A program made the position numbers and the translations under genes. Source: Streptomyces sp. HUAS 15-9 (GTDB lineage: Bacteria > Actinomycetota > Actinomycetes > Streptomycetales > Streptomycetaceae). Taken from it: a stretch of 64,000 nucleotides of DNA. This document shows, piece after piece, positions 24,535-33,112 of the stretch (position 1 is the first letter of the stretch; each line of letters opens with the position of its first letter). A model generated the notes under the pieces. The model was not told the DNA's origin and did no database searches. It worked only from the letters and a program-made list of their open reading frames with translations. Where the stretch lies: positions 1,426,001-1,490,000 of the forward strand of contig NZ_CP106798.1 of the NCBI RefSeq assembly GCF_025642155.1, in the 5' to 3' direction.

Positions 24535-26325
24535 ATGTCCCAGGGCTCGGCCGCACACGCTTCGTGGTGGCGCCATCCGGTACCGGGGCTCGCGGTCCTG
24601 CTCCGCTACCGCCGCTCGTGGCTGAGGGGCGACCTGCTGGCCGGCGCGACCGTCGCCGCGTATCTCGTGCCGCAGGTCATGGCCTATGCCGGAGTGGCCG
24701 GGCTGCCGCCGGTCACCGGACTGTGGGCGATCCTGCCCGCGCTCGCGCTGTACGCGCTGTTCGGTTCCTCCCGGCTGCTCTCGGTCGGCCCCGAGTCCAC
24801 GACGGCCCTGATGACGGCCACCGTGGTCGGTCCGCTCGCGGCGGGCGACTCCGGGCGGTACGCGATGCTGGCGGCCGCGCTCGCGGTCACGGTCGGTCTG
24901 CTGTGCGTGGTGGCGTGGGCGGTGCGGCTGGGCTTCCTCGCCGACCTGCTCTCACGGCCGGTCCTGATCGGCTATCTCGCGGGCGTGGCGCTGATCATGA
25001 CCGTGGATCAGCTGACGAAGCTCACCGGAATCGCCACGACGGGCACCGAGTTCTTCCCTCAGGTCTGGTCGTTCGTGACGCACCTGTCCGACGCCCACGC
25101 GGCCACGGTCGTCTTCTCGGCCACGGTGCTCGCGTTCCTGTTCGTGGTGACGCGGTACGCCCGCATGCTGCCGGGACCGCTGCTCGCGGTGGTTCTCGGC
25201 ACGGCCGCGGTGGTGGCGTTCGACCTCGACGACCGGTACGGCATCAAGGTGATCGGCGAGGTCCCGTCGGGAGTGCCGGACCTCGCCCTGCCCGACCTGG
25301 GCGACCTGCCGCGTCTGGTGCTGCCCGCGCTCGGTGTGCTGATCGTCGCGTACACGGACTTCATCCTCACCGCGCGGGCGTTCACCGGCGGCGCCGACGA
25401 GGGCCCCGGCCTGGACGCCAACCAGGAGTTCCTCGCGCTGGGGACGGCCAACCTCGGCGCCGGTGTGCTGCACGGCTTCCCGGTGAGCAGCAGCGCCAGC
25501 CGCACCGCGCTCGCCTCCTCGGCGGGGGCCCGCAGCCAGGCGTACTCCCTGGTGGCGGGGGCCGCGGTGCTCGCCGTCCTGCTGTTCCTCAGCCCGCTGC
25601 TCTCCCGCACCCCCTCGGCCGTGCTCGGCGCGCTCGTCGTCTACGCGGCGGCCCGCATGATCGACTTCGCGGGTTTCCGCCGGCTGGCGTCCTTCCGCCG
25701 CCGGGAACTCATGCTGGCCATCGGCTGCCTGGCCGGGGTGCTCGCCCTGGACATCCTGTACGGCGTGCTGGTCGCCGTCGGGCTGTCGGTGGCCGAGCTG
25801 CTGACGCGGGTGGCCCGGCCGCACGACGCGGTCCAGGGGCTGGTGCCCGGGATGGCCGGCATGCACGACGTGGACGACTACCCTGCGGCCCGTACGATCC
25901 CCGGCCTGCTGGTCTACCGCTACGACTCGCCCCTGTTCTTCGCCAACGCGGAGGACTTCCGGCGCCGGGCGCTGGCCTCGGTCGACGAACAGACCGCTCC
26001 CGTGCGCTGGTTCGTCCTGAACACGGAGGCCAACGTCGAGGTCGACATCACGGCCCTGGACGCGGTCGACGAACTGCGCCGTGAACTCGTCGGGCGGGGC
26101 ATCGTGTTCGCCCTCGCCCGGGTCAAGCAGGACCTCCTGGACGATCTGCGGGCGTACGGCCTGGAGGAGTCCGTCGGACCGGATCTCATCTTCCCGACGC
26201 TGCCGACCGCCGTGGCCGCCTACCGGAGTTGGCGCGAGGGCCGGGCGCCGGGTGAGGACAACGCTCCCGGTGGGGACGGCGCTCCGCGTGGGGACGGCGC
26301 TCCGGGCGGCGACGACCGCGGCTGA
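24535..26325 (+). CDS. SulP-family inorganic anion transporter
   Basis: A 596-aa SLC26/SulP permease. Starting at ATG 24535, the membrane part has the SulP signature AYLVPQVMAYAGVAGLPPVTGL, in part, then 10-14 helices including the GFPVSSSASRTA anion-site region. The C-terminus is a STAS domain (about 430-570; VYRYDSPLFFANAEDF). Family substrates are sulfate, bicarbonate or other anions; with no partner gene the ion cannot be named. The last 25 residues are GGDGAP repeats from an 18-bp tandem DNA repeat. The location in the stress island suggests stress or stationary-phase expression. Confidence 0.92.
   Translation: MSQGSAAHASWWRHPVPGLAVLLRYRRSWLRGDLLAGATVAAYLVPQVMAYAGVAGLPPVTGLWAILPALALYALFGSSRLLSVGPESTTALMTATVVGPLAAGDSGRYAMLAAALAVTVGLLCVVAWAVRLGFLADLLSRPVLIGYLAGVALIMTVDQLTKLTGIATTGTEFFPQVWSFVTHLSDAHAATVVFSATVLAFLFVVTRYARMLPGPLLAVVLGTAAVVAFDLDDRYGIKVIGEVPSGVPDLALPDLGDLPRLVLPALGVLIVAYTDFILTARAFTGGADEGPGLDANQEFLALGTANLGAGVLHGFPVSSSASRTALASSAGARSQAYSLVAGAAVLAVLLFLSPLLSRTPSAVLGALVVYAAARMIDFAGFRRLASFRRRELMLAIGCLAGVLALDILYGVLVAVGLSVAELLTRVARPHDAVQGLVPGMAGMHDVDDYPAARTIPGLLVYRYDSPLFFANAEDFRRRALASVDEQTAPVRWFVLNTEANVEVDITALDAVDELRRELVGRGIVFALARVKQDLLDDLRAYGLEESVGPDLIFPTLPTAVAAYRSWREGRAPGEDNAPGGDGAPRGDGAPGGDDRG
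26270..26304 (+). repeat. 18-bp tandem repeat at the SulP C-terminus
   Basis: GTGGGGACGGCGCTCCG occurs at 26270-26286 and again at 26288-26304, period 18 bp, encoding GGDGAP-type repeats at the disordered end of the SulP protein. Confidence 0.7.
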
Positions 26326-26423
26326 ACCGATCCTCGAGCCGTTCTTCAGCGACCCCGCCAAGCATCGTCGGCGGGCCCTCGGCACGGGTGCGACCGCCGT
26401 GGGGACCGACGGGAGCCGAGTGG

Positions 26424-26441
26424 CCCGGCCGACGGGCCGGG
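26424..26441 (+). terminator. Hairpin after the SulP gene
   Basis: CCCGGCC-gacg-GGCCGGG, a 7-bp GC stem with a 4-nt loop about 100 bp past the SulP stop. It is a weak terminator candidate. Confidence 0.4.
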
Positions 26442-26515
26442 TGGCCCATGGCCGGCCGTTCCCGACGGATTCACGCTGGCCTCGGCAGTTCCTACGCGCC
26501 GCCGGGAGGCACGCC

Positions 26516-26980
26516 ATGATCACTACCCGTACGCCCAGCATGCTGCAGGCCCTGCCCGCCGAGCACCGGCAGCAGCTGATGCGCATCGCCCGGGAGGTGT
26601 CCTTCCCGCAGGGGACACGCCTGTTCGAGGAGGGTGGGCGTGCCGACCGGTTCTGGATCCTCCGCACCGGCAGCATCGAACTCGACATGCATGTGCCCGG
26701 CCGCAAGGCCGCCGTCATCGAGATGCTCCGGCCGAACGAGCTGGTCGGCTGGTCCTGGCTGTTCTCGCCGCACATCTGGCACCTGGGGGCCGAGGCGGTG
26801 ACGCCGGTGCGCGCGTACGAGTTCGACGCCGAGGCCGTGCGCACCATGTGCCGGGAGGACGCGGCGCTGGGCAACGCCGTCGCGCTGTGGGTCGGCGACG
26901 TACTGGCCCACCGGCTGCGTTCCGCCAGGGGCCGGCTCCTGGACCTGTACGCCCCGTACGGCGCCGGCAGCCTCGTCTGA
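26516..26980 (+). CDS. Cyclic-nucleotide-binding (Crp-like) protein without HTH
   Basis: A 154-aa protein consisting of one cNMP-binding beta-roll (residues 12-125; FPQGTRLFEEGGRADRFWIL, then ELVGWSWLF) and a C-terminal helix. No DNA-binding HTH follows, so it is not a normal Crp. The usual phosphate-binding cassette R-S-A is not obvious, so the ligand is uncertain. The start has GGGAGG at 26503-26508. It sits between SulP and the DevR-like regulator, which suggests a sensory role in the stress island. Confidence 0.8.
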   Translation: MITTRTPSMLQALPAEHRQQLMRIAREVSFPQGTRLFEEGGRADRFWILRTGSIELDMHVPGRKAAVIEMLRPNELVGWSWLFSPHIWHLGAEAVTPVRAYEFDAEAVRTMCREDAALGNAVALWVGDVLAHRLRSARGRLLDLYAPYGAGSLV

Positions 26981-27021
26981 CCGGTCCGGCGCCGACGACG
27001 ACCCGGTGGGCCCCGGTCAGT

Positions 27022-27052
27022 GGGGCCGGACGGCCCTAGTACGTCCGGCCCC
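27022..27052 (+). terminator. Inverted repeat between the CNB protein and response regulator
   Basis: GGGGCCGGAC (27022-27031) and GTCCGGCCCC (27043-27052) form a 10-bp perfect stem with an 11-nt loop. It can terminate the upstream gene. Alternatively, as a GGAC/GTCC dyad 67 bp before a DevR-type gene, it could be its operator. Confidence 0.5.
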
Positions 27053-27118
27053 GGCGAGTGAGGATCGGCCTCACGGACTGCCCACAGGCGGTCCGCCACC
27101 GGGGAGCGAGGGATCGCC

Positions 27119-27820
27119 ATGGCCGACACAGGCACTTTCGACGAGCGGAATCCGATCCGCGTGTTTCTGCTCGACGATCACGAGGTCGTACGGCGCGGTC
27201 TGACCGACCTGCTCGACGGCGAGCCCGACATCTCCGTGGTCGGCGACGCGGACAGCGTCGAACAGGCGCTGGTCCGTGGTCCCGCGCTGCGCCCGAATGT
27301 CGCCGTGCTGGACGTCCGTCTCCCCGACGGCGACGGCATCACGGTCTGCCGGGAGCTGCGCAGCCGGATGCCGGAACTCGCGTGTCTGATGCTCACGTCG
27401 TTCGACGACGAGGACGCGCTGCTGGACGCGATCATGGCCGGGGCGTCGGGCTATGTCCTCAAGCAGATCAAGGGCTCGGACCTGATCTCGGCGGTGCGCA
27501 CCGTCGCTTCGGGCCAGTCGATGCTGGACCCGGCGACCACGGCTCGCCTGATGCGCTCGCTGCGCGCGGACCCGGCGGACACACCGGCCATGCCGGCCGA
27601 ACTCGCGAGCCTGTCGCCGCGCGAGCGCGACATCCTCGCCCTGATCGGCGACGGCCTGACCAACCGCGAGATCGGCAAGAAGCTCTACCTCTCCGAGAAG
27701 ACGGTCAAGAACCACATCTCCCGCCTCCTGGCCAAGCTCGGTGTCCAGCGCCGCGTCCAGGCCGCGGTCCTCGCCTCCCACCTGGACCAGCTGGAAACCG
27801 GCGACCACGCCACACGCTGA
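27119..27820 (+). CDS. NarL/DevR-type response regulator (LuxR HTH)
   Basis: A 233-aa response regulator. Receiver domain 12-130: acidic pair D19/D20, phospho-acceptor D65 (VAVLDVRLPDGDG), T93 and K115. The LuxR HTH is at about 168-230 (LSPRERDILALIGDGLTNRE, then SEKTVKNHISRLLAKLG). The linker and the KNHISRLLAKLGVQRR end resemble DevR/DosR and streptomycete OsdR. No histidine kinase is adjacent, so it is an orphan in this window. It probably controls the stress island (Usp, PPK2, phosphoketolase), by analogy with dormancy regulons. Confidence 0.92.
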   Translation: MADTGTFDERNPIRVFLLDDHEVVRRGLTDLLDGEPDISVVGDADSVEQALVRGPALRPNVAVLDVRLPDGDGITVCRELRSRMPELACLMLTSFDDEDALLDAIMAGASGYVLKQIKGSDLISAVRTVASGQSMLDPATTARLMRSLRADPADTPAMPAELASLSPRERDILALIGDGLTNREIGKKLYLSEKTVKNHISRLLAKLGVQRRVQAAVLASHLDQLETGDHATR

Positions 27821-27862
27821 CCCCCCGCACCCCCGTCCCCTCTCCCGCCCCTCCGGGGCGCA

Positions 27863-27963
27863 CGGTGAAGCCCGCGCCCCGGCCGATGTCAGCCCCCGCG
27901 CCCCCGCGCCCCCGTCCCCTCCCCCGCGACGCACGCTGCGCGGTGAAGCCCGCGCCCCGGCCG
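27863..27963. repeat. Direct repeat, 23 bp, in intergenic DNA
   Basis: The 23-mer at 27863-27885 (starting CGGTGAAGCCCGCGCC) is repeated exactly at 27941-27963, 78 bp apart, with C-rich sequence on both sides. It looks like a local duplication; no function is evident. Confidence 0.6.
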
Positions 27964-28062
27964 CTCTCCCGACTCCCACCCCCGGGGACGCACCGCGACA
28001 TCGGTCCAGCATCCCCGAATTGGCCTTGGTGCCCCGGTGCGCGGGGCGTCTAGCGTCGGCGT

Positions 28063-28875
28063 ATGCGGATTCGTATCGTCGATGCCTTCACCGACCGTCC
28101 CTTCGCCGGCAACCCGGCCGGGGTTCTGCTCCTCGACGCCTTCCCGGACGACGACTGGCTCCAGAGCGTCGCCATGGAGGTCAATCACGCCGAGACGGCG
28201 TTCGCGCACCCGCTGCCGGAGGGCGGTGCGGCGGACTGGGCGCTGCGCTGGTTCACGCCCGTCGCCGAGGTCGCGATGTGCGGGCACGCCACGCTCGCCA
28301 CGGCCCACGTCCTGTACACCAGCGGCGCCGACGAGGGCCCGGTGCGGTTCGCGACCCGCAGCGGTGTGCTCGTCGCCACGCCCGGCGAGGACGGCTGGAT
28401 CACCATGGACTTCCCGACCGCGTCGCTCACCGCGGTCGAGGTCCCGGCCGGGGTCGCCGAGGCGCTCGGCGCGGAGCCGCTCACGGCGTTCGACACCGGG
28501 CCGAACGTCGGGGACCTGGTGGTGGAGCTGGCCGACGAGAAGACCGTCCTCGGGCTCGCCCCCGACCACAAGGCGCTCGGCGCCTACTCCGCGCGCGGCA
28601 TCATCGCCACGGCTCGCGCCGAGGACCCGGCCCGCGGATACGACTTCGTCTCGCGATGCTTCTTCCCCAACGTCGGCATCGACGAGGACCCGGTCACCGG
28701 CAGCGCCCACACCGCCCTGGCCCCCTACTGGTCCGAGCGCCTGGGCCGCCCCGATCTGACCGGCCTCCAGGCCTCCCGGCGCTCCGGTCTGGTCCGCACG
28801 GGACTGCGCGGCGACCGCACCCTGCTGACCGGCCGCGCGGTCACCACGATCGAGGGCGAGCTGCTCACGCCGTAG
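28063..28875 (+). CDS. PhzF-family isomerase/epimerase
   Basis: A 270-aa member of the diaminopimelate-epimerase-fold PhzF family. N-lobe: VDAFTDRPFAGNPAGV and the catalytic Glu44 in NHAETAF; MCGHATLA at 72-79; C-lobe: GIDEDPVTGSAHT. PhzF of phenazine synthesis isomerises DHHA, but no other phenazine gene is present, so this is a housekeeping homologue of unknown substrate. Its 3' end overlaps the convergent CPBP gene by 11 bp. Confidence 0.9.
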   Translation: MRIRIVDAFTDRPFAGNPAGVLLLDAFPDDDWLQSVAMEVNHAETAFAHPLPEGGAADWALRWFTPVAEVAMCGHATLATAHVLYTSGADEGPVRFATRSGVLVATPGEDGWITMDFPTASLTAVEVPAGVAEALGAEPLTAFDTGPNVGDLVVELADEKTVLGLAPDHKALGAYSARGIIATARAEDPARGYDFVSRCFFPNVGIDEDPVTGSAHTALAPYWSERLGRPDLTGLQASRRSGLVRTGLRGDRTLLTGRAVTTIEGELLTP

Positions 28876-29665
28876 GTAGCCAGCCCACCTTCCCCGCCAG
28901 CAGCGCGTATCCCACGAACGCCCCGATGTCGAGCAGGGAATGCGCCACCACCAGGGGACCGACCCGGCCCCAGCGCCGGTACAGGTAGACGAACACCACA
29001 CCCATGACCATGTTGCCGAGGAAGCCGCCGATGCCCTGGTACAGGTGGTACGAGCCGCGCAGCACGGAACTGGCCACCAGCGCGGTGCCGGGGGTCCAGC
29101 CCAACTGGCCCAGTCTGCGCAGCAGATAGCCGACGACGATCACCTCTTCGAGGATCGCGTTCTGCAGCGCCGAAAGGATCAGCACCGGGTACTTCCACCA
29201 CACGTCGGGCAGCGCCTCGGGCACCACGGTGAGGTTGAAGCCGAGGCCGCGGGCGGCCAGGTAGAAGGCGATCCCGGTGCTGCCGATCACGGCCGCGACT
29301 CCCGCTCCGCGACCGAGGTCTGGCCAGGGGCGGGTGCGGTCGAAGCCCAGGGTGCGCAGGCTCTCGCCCTCGCGCATCAGCAGGTGGGCGACGAGCAGGA
29401 CGGGCACGAGTGCCGACGCGATACCGAAGAGCTGCCAGGCGAGATCGAGCCAGGGGCGGCCCGGCGCGGCGGAGGCGTTGAGGGTGGCCGCCTGGTCCTT
29501 GAGGCCGCCCGGTTTCGTGACCGATCCGACAAAGCTGATCAGGGCGGACACTCCGCTCGCGCCCAGCGAAAGCCCCAGAACGAGCAGCGTCTCGTCCCGG
29601 AACATCCGGCGCGAGGGCCGCTCCAGCGGATAAGAATCGGCCACCGGGTCCGCCTCCACCTGCAC
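28865..29665 (-). CDS. CPBP-family intramembrane metalloprotease-like protein
   Basis: A 266-aa membrane protein with about seven helices and the ABI/CPBP motifs: motif 1 EEVIVVGYLLRRL (two Glu; the Arg normally three residues on is displaced), motif 2 with SSVLRGSYHLYQG (Arg/His) and motif 3 with HSLLDIGAF. Family members resemble the CAAX protease Rce1, and some give self-immunity to peptides. The GTG start has GGAGGCAGGT. It is convergent with phzF. The substrate is unknown. Confidence 0.83.
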   Translation of the reverse strand: MQVEADPVADSYPLERPSRRMFRDETLLVLGLSLGASGVSALISFVGSVTKPGGLKDQAATLNASAAPGRPWLDLAWQLFGIASALVPVLLVAHLLMREGESLRTLGFDRTRPWPDLGRGAGVAAVIGSTGIAFYLAARGLGFNLTVVPEALPDVWWKYPVLILSALQNAILEEVIVVGYLLRRLGQLGWTPGTALVASSVLRGSYHLYQGIGGFLGNMVMGVVFVYLYRRWGRVGPLVVAHSLLDIGAFVGYALLAGKVGWLPTA

Positions 29666-29785
29666 ACCTGCCTCCAGTTGGGTAATCCCGCCCCATGCTC
29701 ATCTTCGCCCCGCTAGTGTCTCGAAAGCAGTTACGAAGAAAGTGCGCCACGGACTGTCGGGGGGACAGGGAGGGGCACCACCGTC

Positions 29786-31558
29786 ATGGGACGTCACAGC
29801 TTGCCCGATCGGTACGGGGCGGGCACGGCCGACCCCCGCCCCCGCGCCCGTCGCCGCAACTTGGCCATCGCGACCGCCCTCGTCCTCACCGTCGCCGGCG
29901 GCACGGCCGTCGCCGTGCAGAGCGGGCTGCTCTCCTTCGGCTCCTCCTGCCAGGACGACGCGGTGCGGCTGACGCTCGCCGCCTCCCCCGACGTGGCCCC
30001 CGCCCTGGAGGCGGCTGCCGGGCGGGCCCGGAAGCAGAACCTCACCTCCGACGGGAACTGCGTGGCCGTCACGGTGAGCGCGCAGGACTCCGCCGAGGTC
30101 ACGGACATCCTGAGCGCGGGCCGGAAGCCCGACGCACAGGTCTGGGTCCCCGATTCGGACGTATGGGTGCAGCGGGTCACGGCGGACGGCACGGCCACAC
30201 AGGTGACGCCGGAGGGCAGTGTGGCCGCGACGCCGGTGGGCGTGGCGATGCTGCCCGCCGCCGCGAAGTCGCTGGGGTGGCCGAAGAAGACGTACACCTG
30301 GCCCGAACTGGCCGGGGCCGCCCTCTCGGACGACTCGCTCGGGCTGGGCGCGGCGGACCCGGCGCGCAGCGCGACCGGGCTGCTGGCGCTCACCCGGCTG
30401 AGCGCGGCCGCCGACAAGGCGAAGGGCGGGGCCACCCAGGCCGCGGCCATGATGAAGGCGCTGTCACGGCGCGTCTCCGCGACCGACGGCCAGGTCCTGG
30501 GCACGCTGCCCCACGACTCCTCGGGTACCGAGCGGGGCAACCCCAGGCGCAACCAGGCACTGATCCTCAGCGAGCAGGCGGCGTTCACCCACAACTCGAA
30601 GGCCGGGGGCGGCACAGACCTGGACTTCTTCTATCCCACGGACGGTTCGCCGACGCTCGACCACCCCTACACGCTCGTCGACGAGCCGGAGCTGACCACC
30701 GACGAGAGCCGGGCCGCGATCCGGTTCATGACGTATCTGCGGGAGCCCGCACAGCACAGGCTCCTGGAGAAGTACGGCTTCCGCACGGACGACGACTCCG
30801 TGTCGGCGTCGGTCGTCGCCGCGGCGGGCGGCCGCAGCCCGCAGCCCTACGCGGAGCCGTCCCCGGAGCCGGCCTCCGACACCGCGCTCCAGGAAGCGCT
30901 GGGGACGTGGACGATCACGGTGCAGAGCGCCCGGATCACCACGGTCGTCGACGCCTCCGCCTCCATGTCGGAGCCGGTGGCGGACACGGGCCGGTCCCGT
31001 ATGGATGTCACCAGGGCCTCGCTGCTCCAGGCCCTCGCCACCTTCACCCCCGAGGACGAGATCGGTCTGTGGGAGTTCGCCACCAGGCTGGACGGCGACA
31101 AGGACTACCGCGTCCTGGTGCCGACCGAGCGGCTGGGCGACCGCAAGGGCAGCGGCACCCAGCGGGACCGGCTGTCGGCGGCGTTCCGCGGGCTGGAGCC
31201 GGTCCCCGGAGGTGCCACCGGCCTGTACGACACCACGCTCGCCGCGTACCGGGCGGCCACCTCGTCGTATGTGAAGGGCAAGTTCAACGCGCTGGTCGTG
31301 CTGACCGACGGGGTGAACCAGGATCCCGGCAGCATCTCCCGCGCCGGCCTCGTCTCCGAACTGCAGGGGCTCAGCGACCCCGAGCGCCCGGTGCCTCTCA
31401 TCGTCATCGCCGTCGGTCCGGAGGCCTCCGGGAAGGAGGCCCAGGAGATCGCGCGGGCCACCGGCGGCTCCGGCCACGAGGTCAGCGACCCCGCCCAGAT
31501 CCACTCGGTCATCCTGCAGGCCATCGTGGCAGCGGGGGCACGGAACGCCTCGGGCTGA
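29786..31558 (+). CDS. Solute-binding plus von Willebrand A domain protein
   Basis: A 590-aa exported, probably membrane-anchored protein. A basic N-tail and hydrophobic helix (about 25-45) lead to a periplasmic-binding-like domain (58-345; Ca-type SBP resembling the molybdate/ferric class), then a VWA domain (380-585) with a complete MIDAS D389-x-S391-x-S393 and later TDGVN. The two Cys at 55 and 92 may pair. VWA domains mediate metal-dependent adhesion or assembly. No transporter partner is near. GGGAGGGG lies upstream of the start. Confidence 0.85.
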   Translation: MGRHSLPDRYGAGTADPRPRARRRNLAIATALVLTVAGGTAVAVQSGLLSFGSSCQDDAVRLTLAASPDVAPALEAAAGRARKQNLTSDGNCVAVTVSAQDSAEVTDILSAGRKPDAQVWVPDSDVWVQRVTADGTATQVTPEGSVAATPVGVAMLPAAAKSLGWPKKTYTWPELAGAALSDDSLGLGAADPARSATGLLALTRLSAAADKAKGGATQAAAMMKALSRRVSATDGQVLGTLPHDSSGTERGNPRRNQALILSEQAAFTHNSKAGGGTDLDFFYPTDGSPTLDHPYTLVDEPELTTDESRAAIRFMTYLREPAQHRLLEKYGFRTDDDSVSASVVAAAGGRSPQPYAEPSPEPASDTALQEALGTWTITVQSARITTVVDASASMSEPVADTGRSRMDVTRASLLQALATFTPEDEIGLWEFATRLDGDKDYRVLVPTERLGDRKGSGTQRDRLSAAFRGLEPVPGGATGLYDTTLAAYRAATSSYVKGKFNALVVLTDGVNQDPGSISRAGLVSELQGLSDPERPVPLIVIAVGPEASGKEAQEIARATGGSGHEVSDPAQIHSVILQAIVAAGARNASG

Positions 31559-31594
31559 CCGACGGCCCTGCCTCGGTGCGCGGCCGTGCCGCCC

Positions 31595-33112
31595 TCACCC
31601 CAACGGCACCGGCTCCGGCAGGCCCACCGGCCAGGTGTGCACCGGCTCCCCGATGTGCATCAGCTCGCGGTAGCGACGGGTGGTGGCGGCCAGCGCGGCC
31701 TTCCGGGACAGGCCCTGTTCCAGGGCGCGGTGGAAGGTCGCCGACTGCCAGCTCGCTCCGTTGACGCGGCGGCGGCAGCGCTCCTCGATGACGCCCAGAA
31801 GGTGGTCCCGGTCGGCGGCTTCGACGCCCCACGCGTCCAGGCCCGCCTCGGCCAGCGGCAGGAGTTCGTCGCGTACGAGGGTGACGGCCTCGACCTCGGC
31901 CGTACCGCCGTAGCGTCCGCGCCGGGGCCAGACGAAGCGGGCGTCGATGCCGTGCCGGCACGCGGCGTCGAAGTTGGCCTCGGCCGTCGCGAAGGGCAGC
32001 CGGGTCCACACCGGGCGGGACTCCTCGGCGAGGGCGCGGACGACGCCGTAGTAGAAGGCGGCGTTCGCGATGACGTCGGTGATGGTCGGTCCGGCGGGCA
32101 GGACCCGGTTCTCCACGCGCAGGTGCGGAACGCCGTCGGCGATGCCGTAGACCGGACGGTTCCAGCGGTACACCGTGCCGTTGTGCAGGACGAGTTCGGC
32201 GAGTTTGGGCACGCCTCCCTCGTCGAGCACCCGTAGCGGATCCTCCTCGTCGCAGATGGGGAGCAGGGCCGGGAAGAAGCGCAGGTTCTCTTCGAACAGT
32301 TCATGGGCGGAGGAGATCCACCGTTCGCCGAACCAGGTGCGCGGCCGCACCCCCTGGGCCTGCAGTTCCGGCGGGCGGGTGTCGGTGGACTGCAGGAACA
32401 GCGGCGGTCTCGACTCACGCCACAGCTCGTGGCCGAACAGGAAGGGCGAGTTGGCGCCGACGGCGATCTGGGCCGCGCAGGCGGCCTGCGCCGCGTTCCA
32501 CACGTCGGCGAAGCGGCCGGGGGTGACCTGGAGGTGCAGTTGGACGGAGGTGCACGCGGCCTCGGGCACGATGGACTTCGAGGTGCAGGCGAGGTGTTCC
32601 ACCCCGTCGATGTCGAGCACGAAGTCCTCGCCGCGGGCGGCCACGATCTGGTCGTTGAGCAGGGTGTAGCGGTCCACCTCGGAGAGGTTGGAGGAGACCA
32701 GGTCGTCCCGGTCGAGCGTGGGCAGGATGCCGATCATCACGATTCCGGCGTCCAGTTCCCCGGCCTTGCGGTCGGCGTACGCCAGCGAGGTCCGCAGTTC
32801 CTCGGCCAGCCGGTCGAATACCCGGCCACCCAGGCGGTGTGGGGCTATGTTGACTTCCAGATTGAACATGGCGAGTTCTGTTTGGAAATCGCGGCTCGCG
32901 ATACGTTCGAGTACCTGACCGTTCAGCATTCTCGGCATACCGTCGGAACCGGCGAGATTCAATTCGATCTCGACGCCCATGAGATTCTTCGGGCGGTCGA
33001 ACCGTTTCTCCACCAGGAGCCGCTCCAGTCCCGTCAGACACTGCCGGAGCTTTGCCCGGTAGTGCTGGCGATCGGACAGGTCGAACGCACCTGCCACGAC
33101 CTTCTCCCCCAT
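31595..33112 (-). CDS. Glutamate-cysteine ligase family (GCS2) protein
   Basis: A 505-aa carboxylate-amine ligase of the GCS2 fold. Metal- and ATP-binding segments are recognisable: GVEIELNLAG near residue 46 and FNLEVNIAPHRLGG about 84. The ATP-grasp-like core has LACTSKSIVPEAACTSVQLH, in part, and RVENRVLPAGPT later. Actinobacteria make mycothiol, not glutathione, so gamma-glutamylcysteine for ergothioneine (EgtA-type) or another amide is more likely. ATG 33112 has GAGGAGGGACGC. It stands alone between a convergent VWA gene and a long leader region. Confidence 0.85.
   Translation of the reverse strand: MGEKVVAGAFDLSDRQHYRAKLRQCLTGLERLLVEKRFDRPKNLMGVEIELNLAGSDGMPRMLNGQVLERIASRDFQTELAMFNLEVNIAPHRLGGRVFDRLAEELRTSLAYADRKAGELDAGIVMIGILPTLDRDDLVSSNLSEVDRYTLLNDQIVAARGEDFVLDIDGVEHLACTSKSIVPEAACTSVQLHLQVTPGRFADVWNAAQAACAAQIAVGANSPFLFGHELWRESRPPLFLQSTDTRPPELQAQGVRPRTWFGERWISSAHELFEENLRFFPALLPICDEEDPLRVLDEGGVPKLAELVLHNGTVYRWNRPVYGIADGVPHLRVENRVLPAGPTITDVIANAAFYYGVVRALAEESRPVWTRLPFATAEANFDAACRHGIDARFVWPRRGRYGGTAEVEAVTLVRDELLPLAEAGLDAWGVEAADRDHLLGVIEERCRRRVNGASWQSATFHRALEQGLSRKAALAATTRRYRELMHIGEPVHTWPVGLPEPVPLG

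Noticed and set aside
28063..28875. A phenazine biosynthetic cluster
   Set aside because: Only a PhzF-like gene is present; no phzA-E or phzG partners occur nearby.
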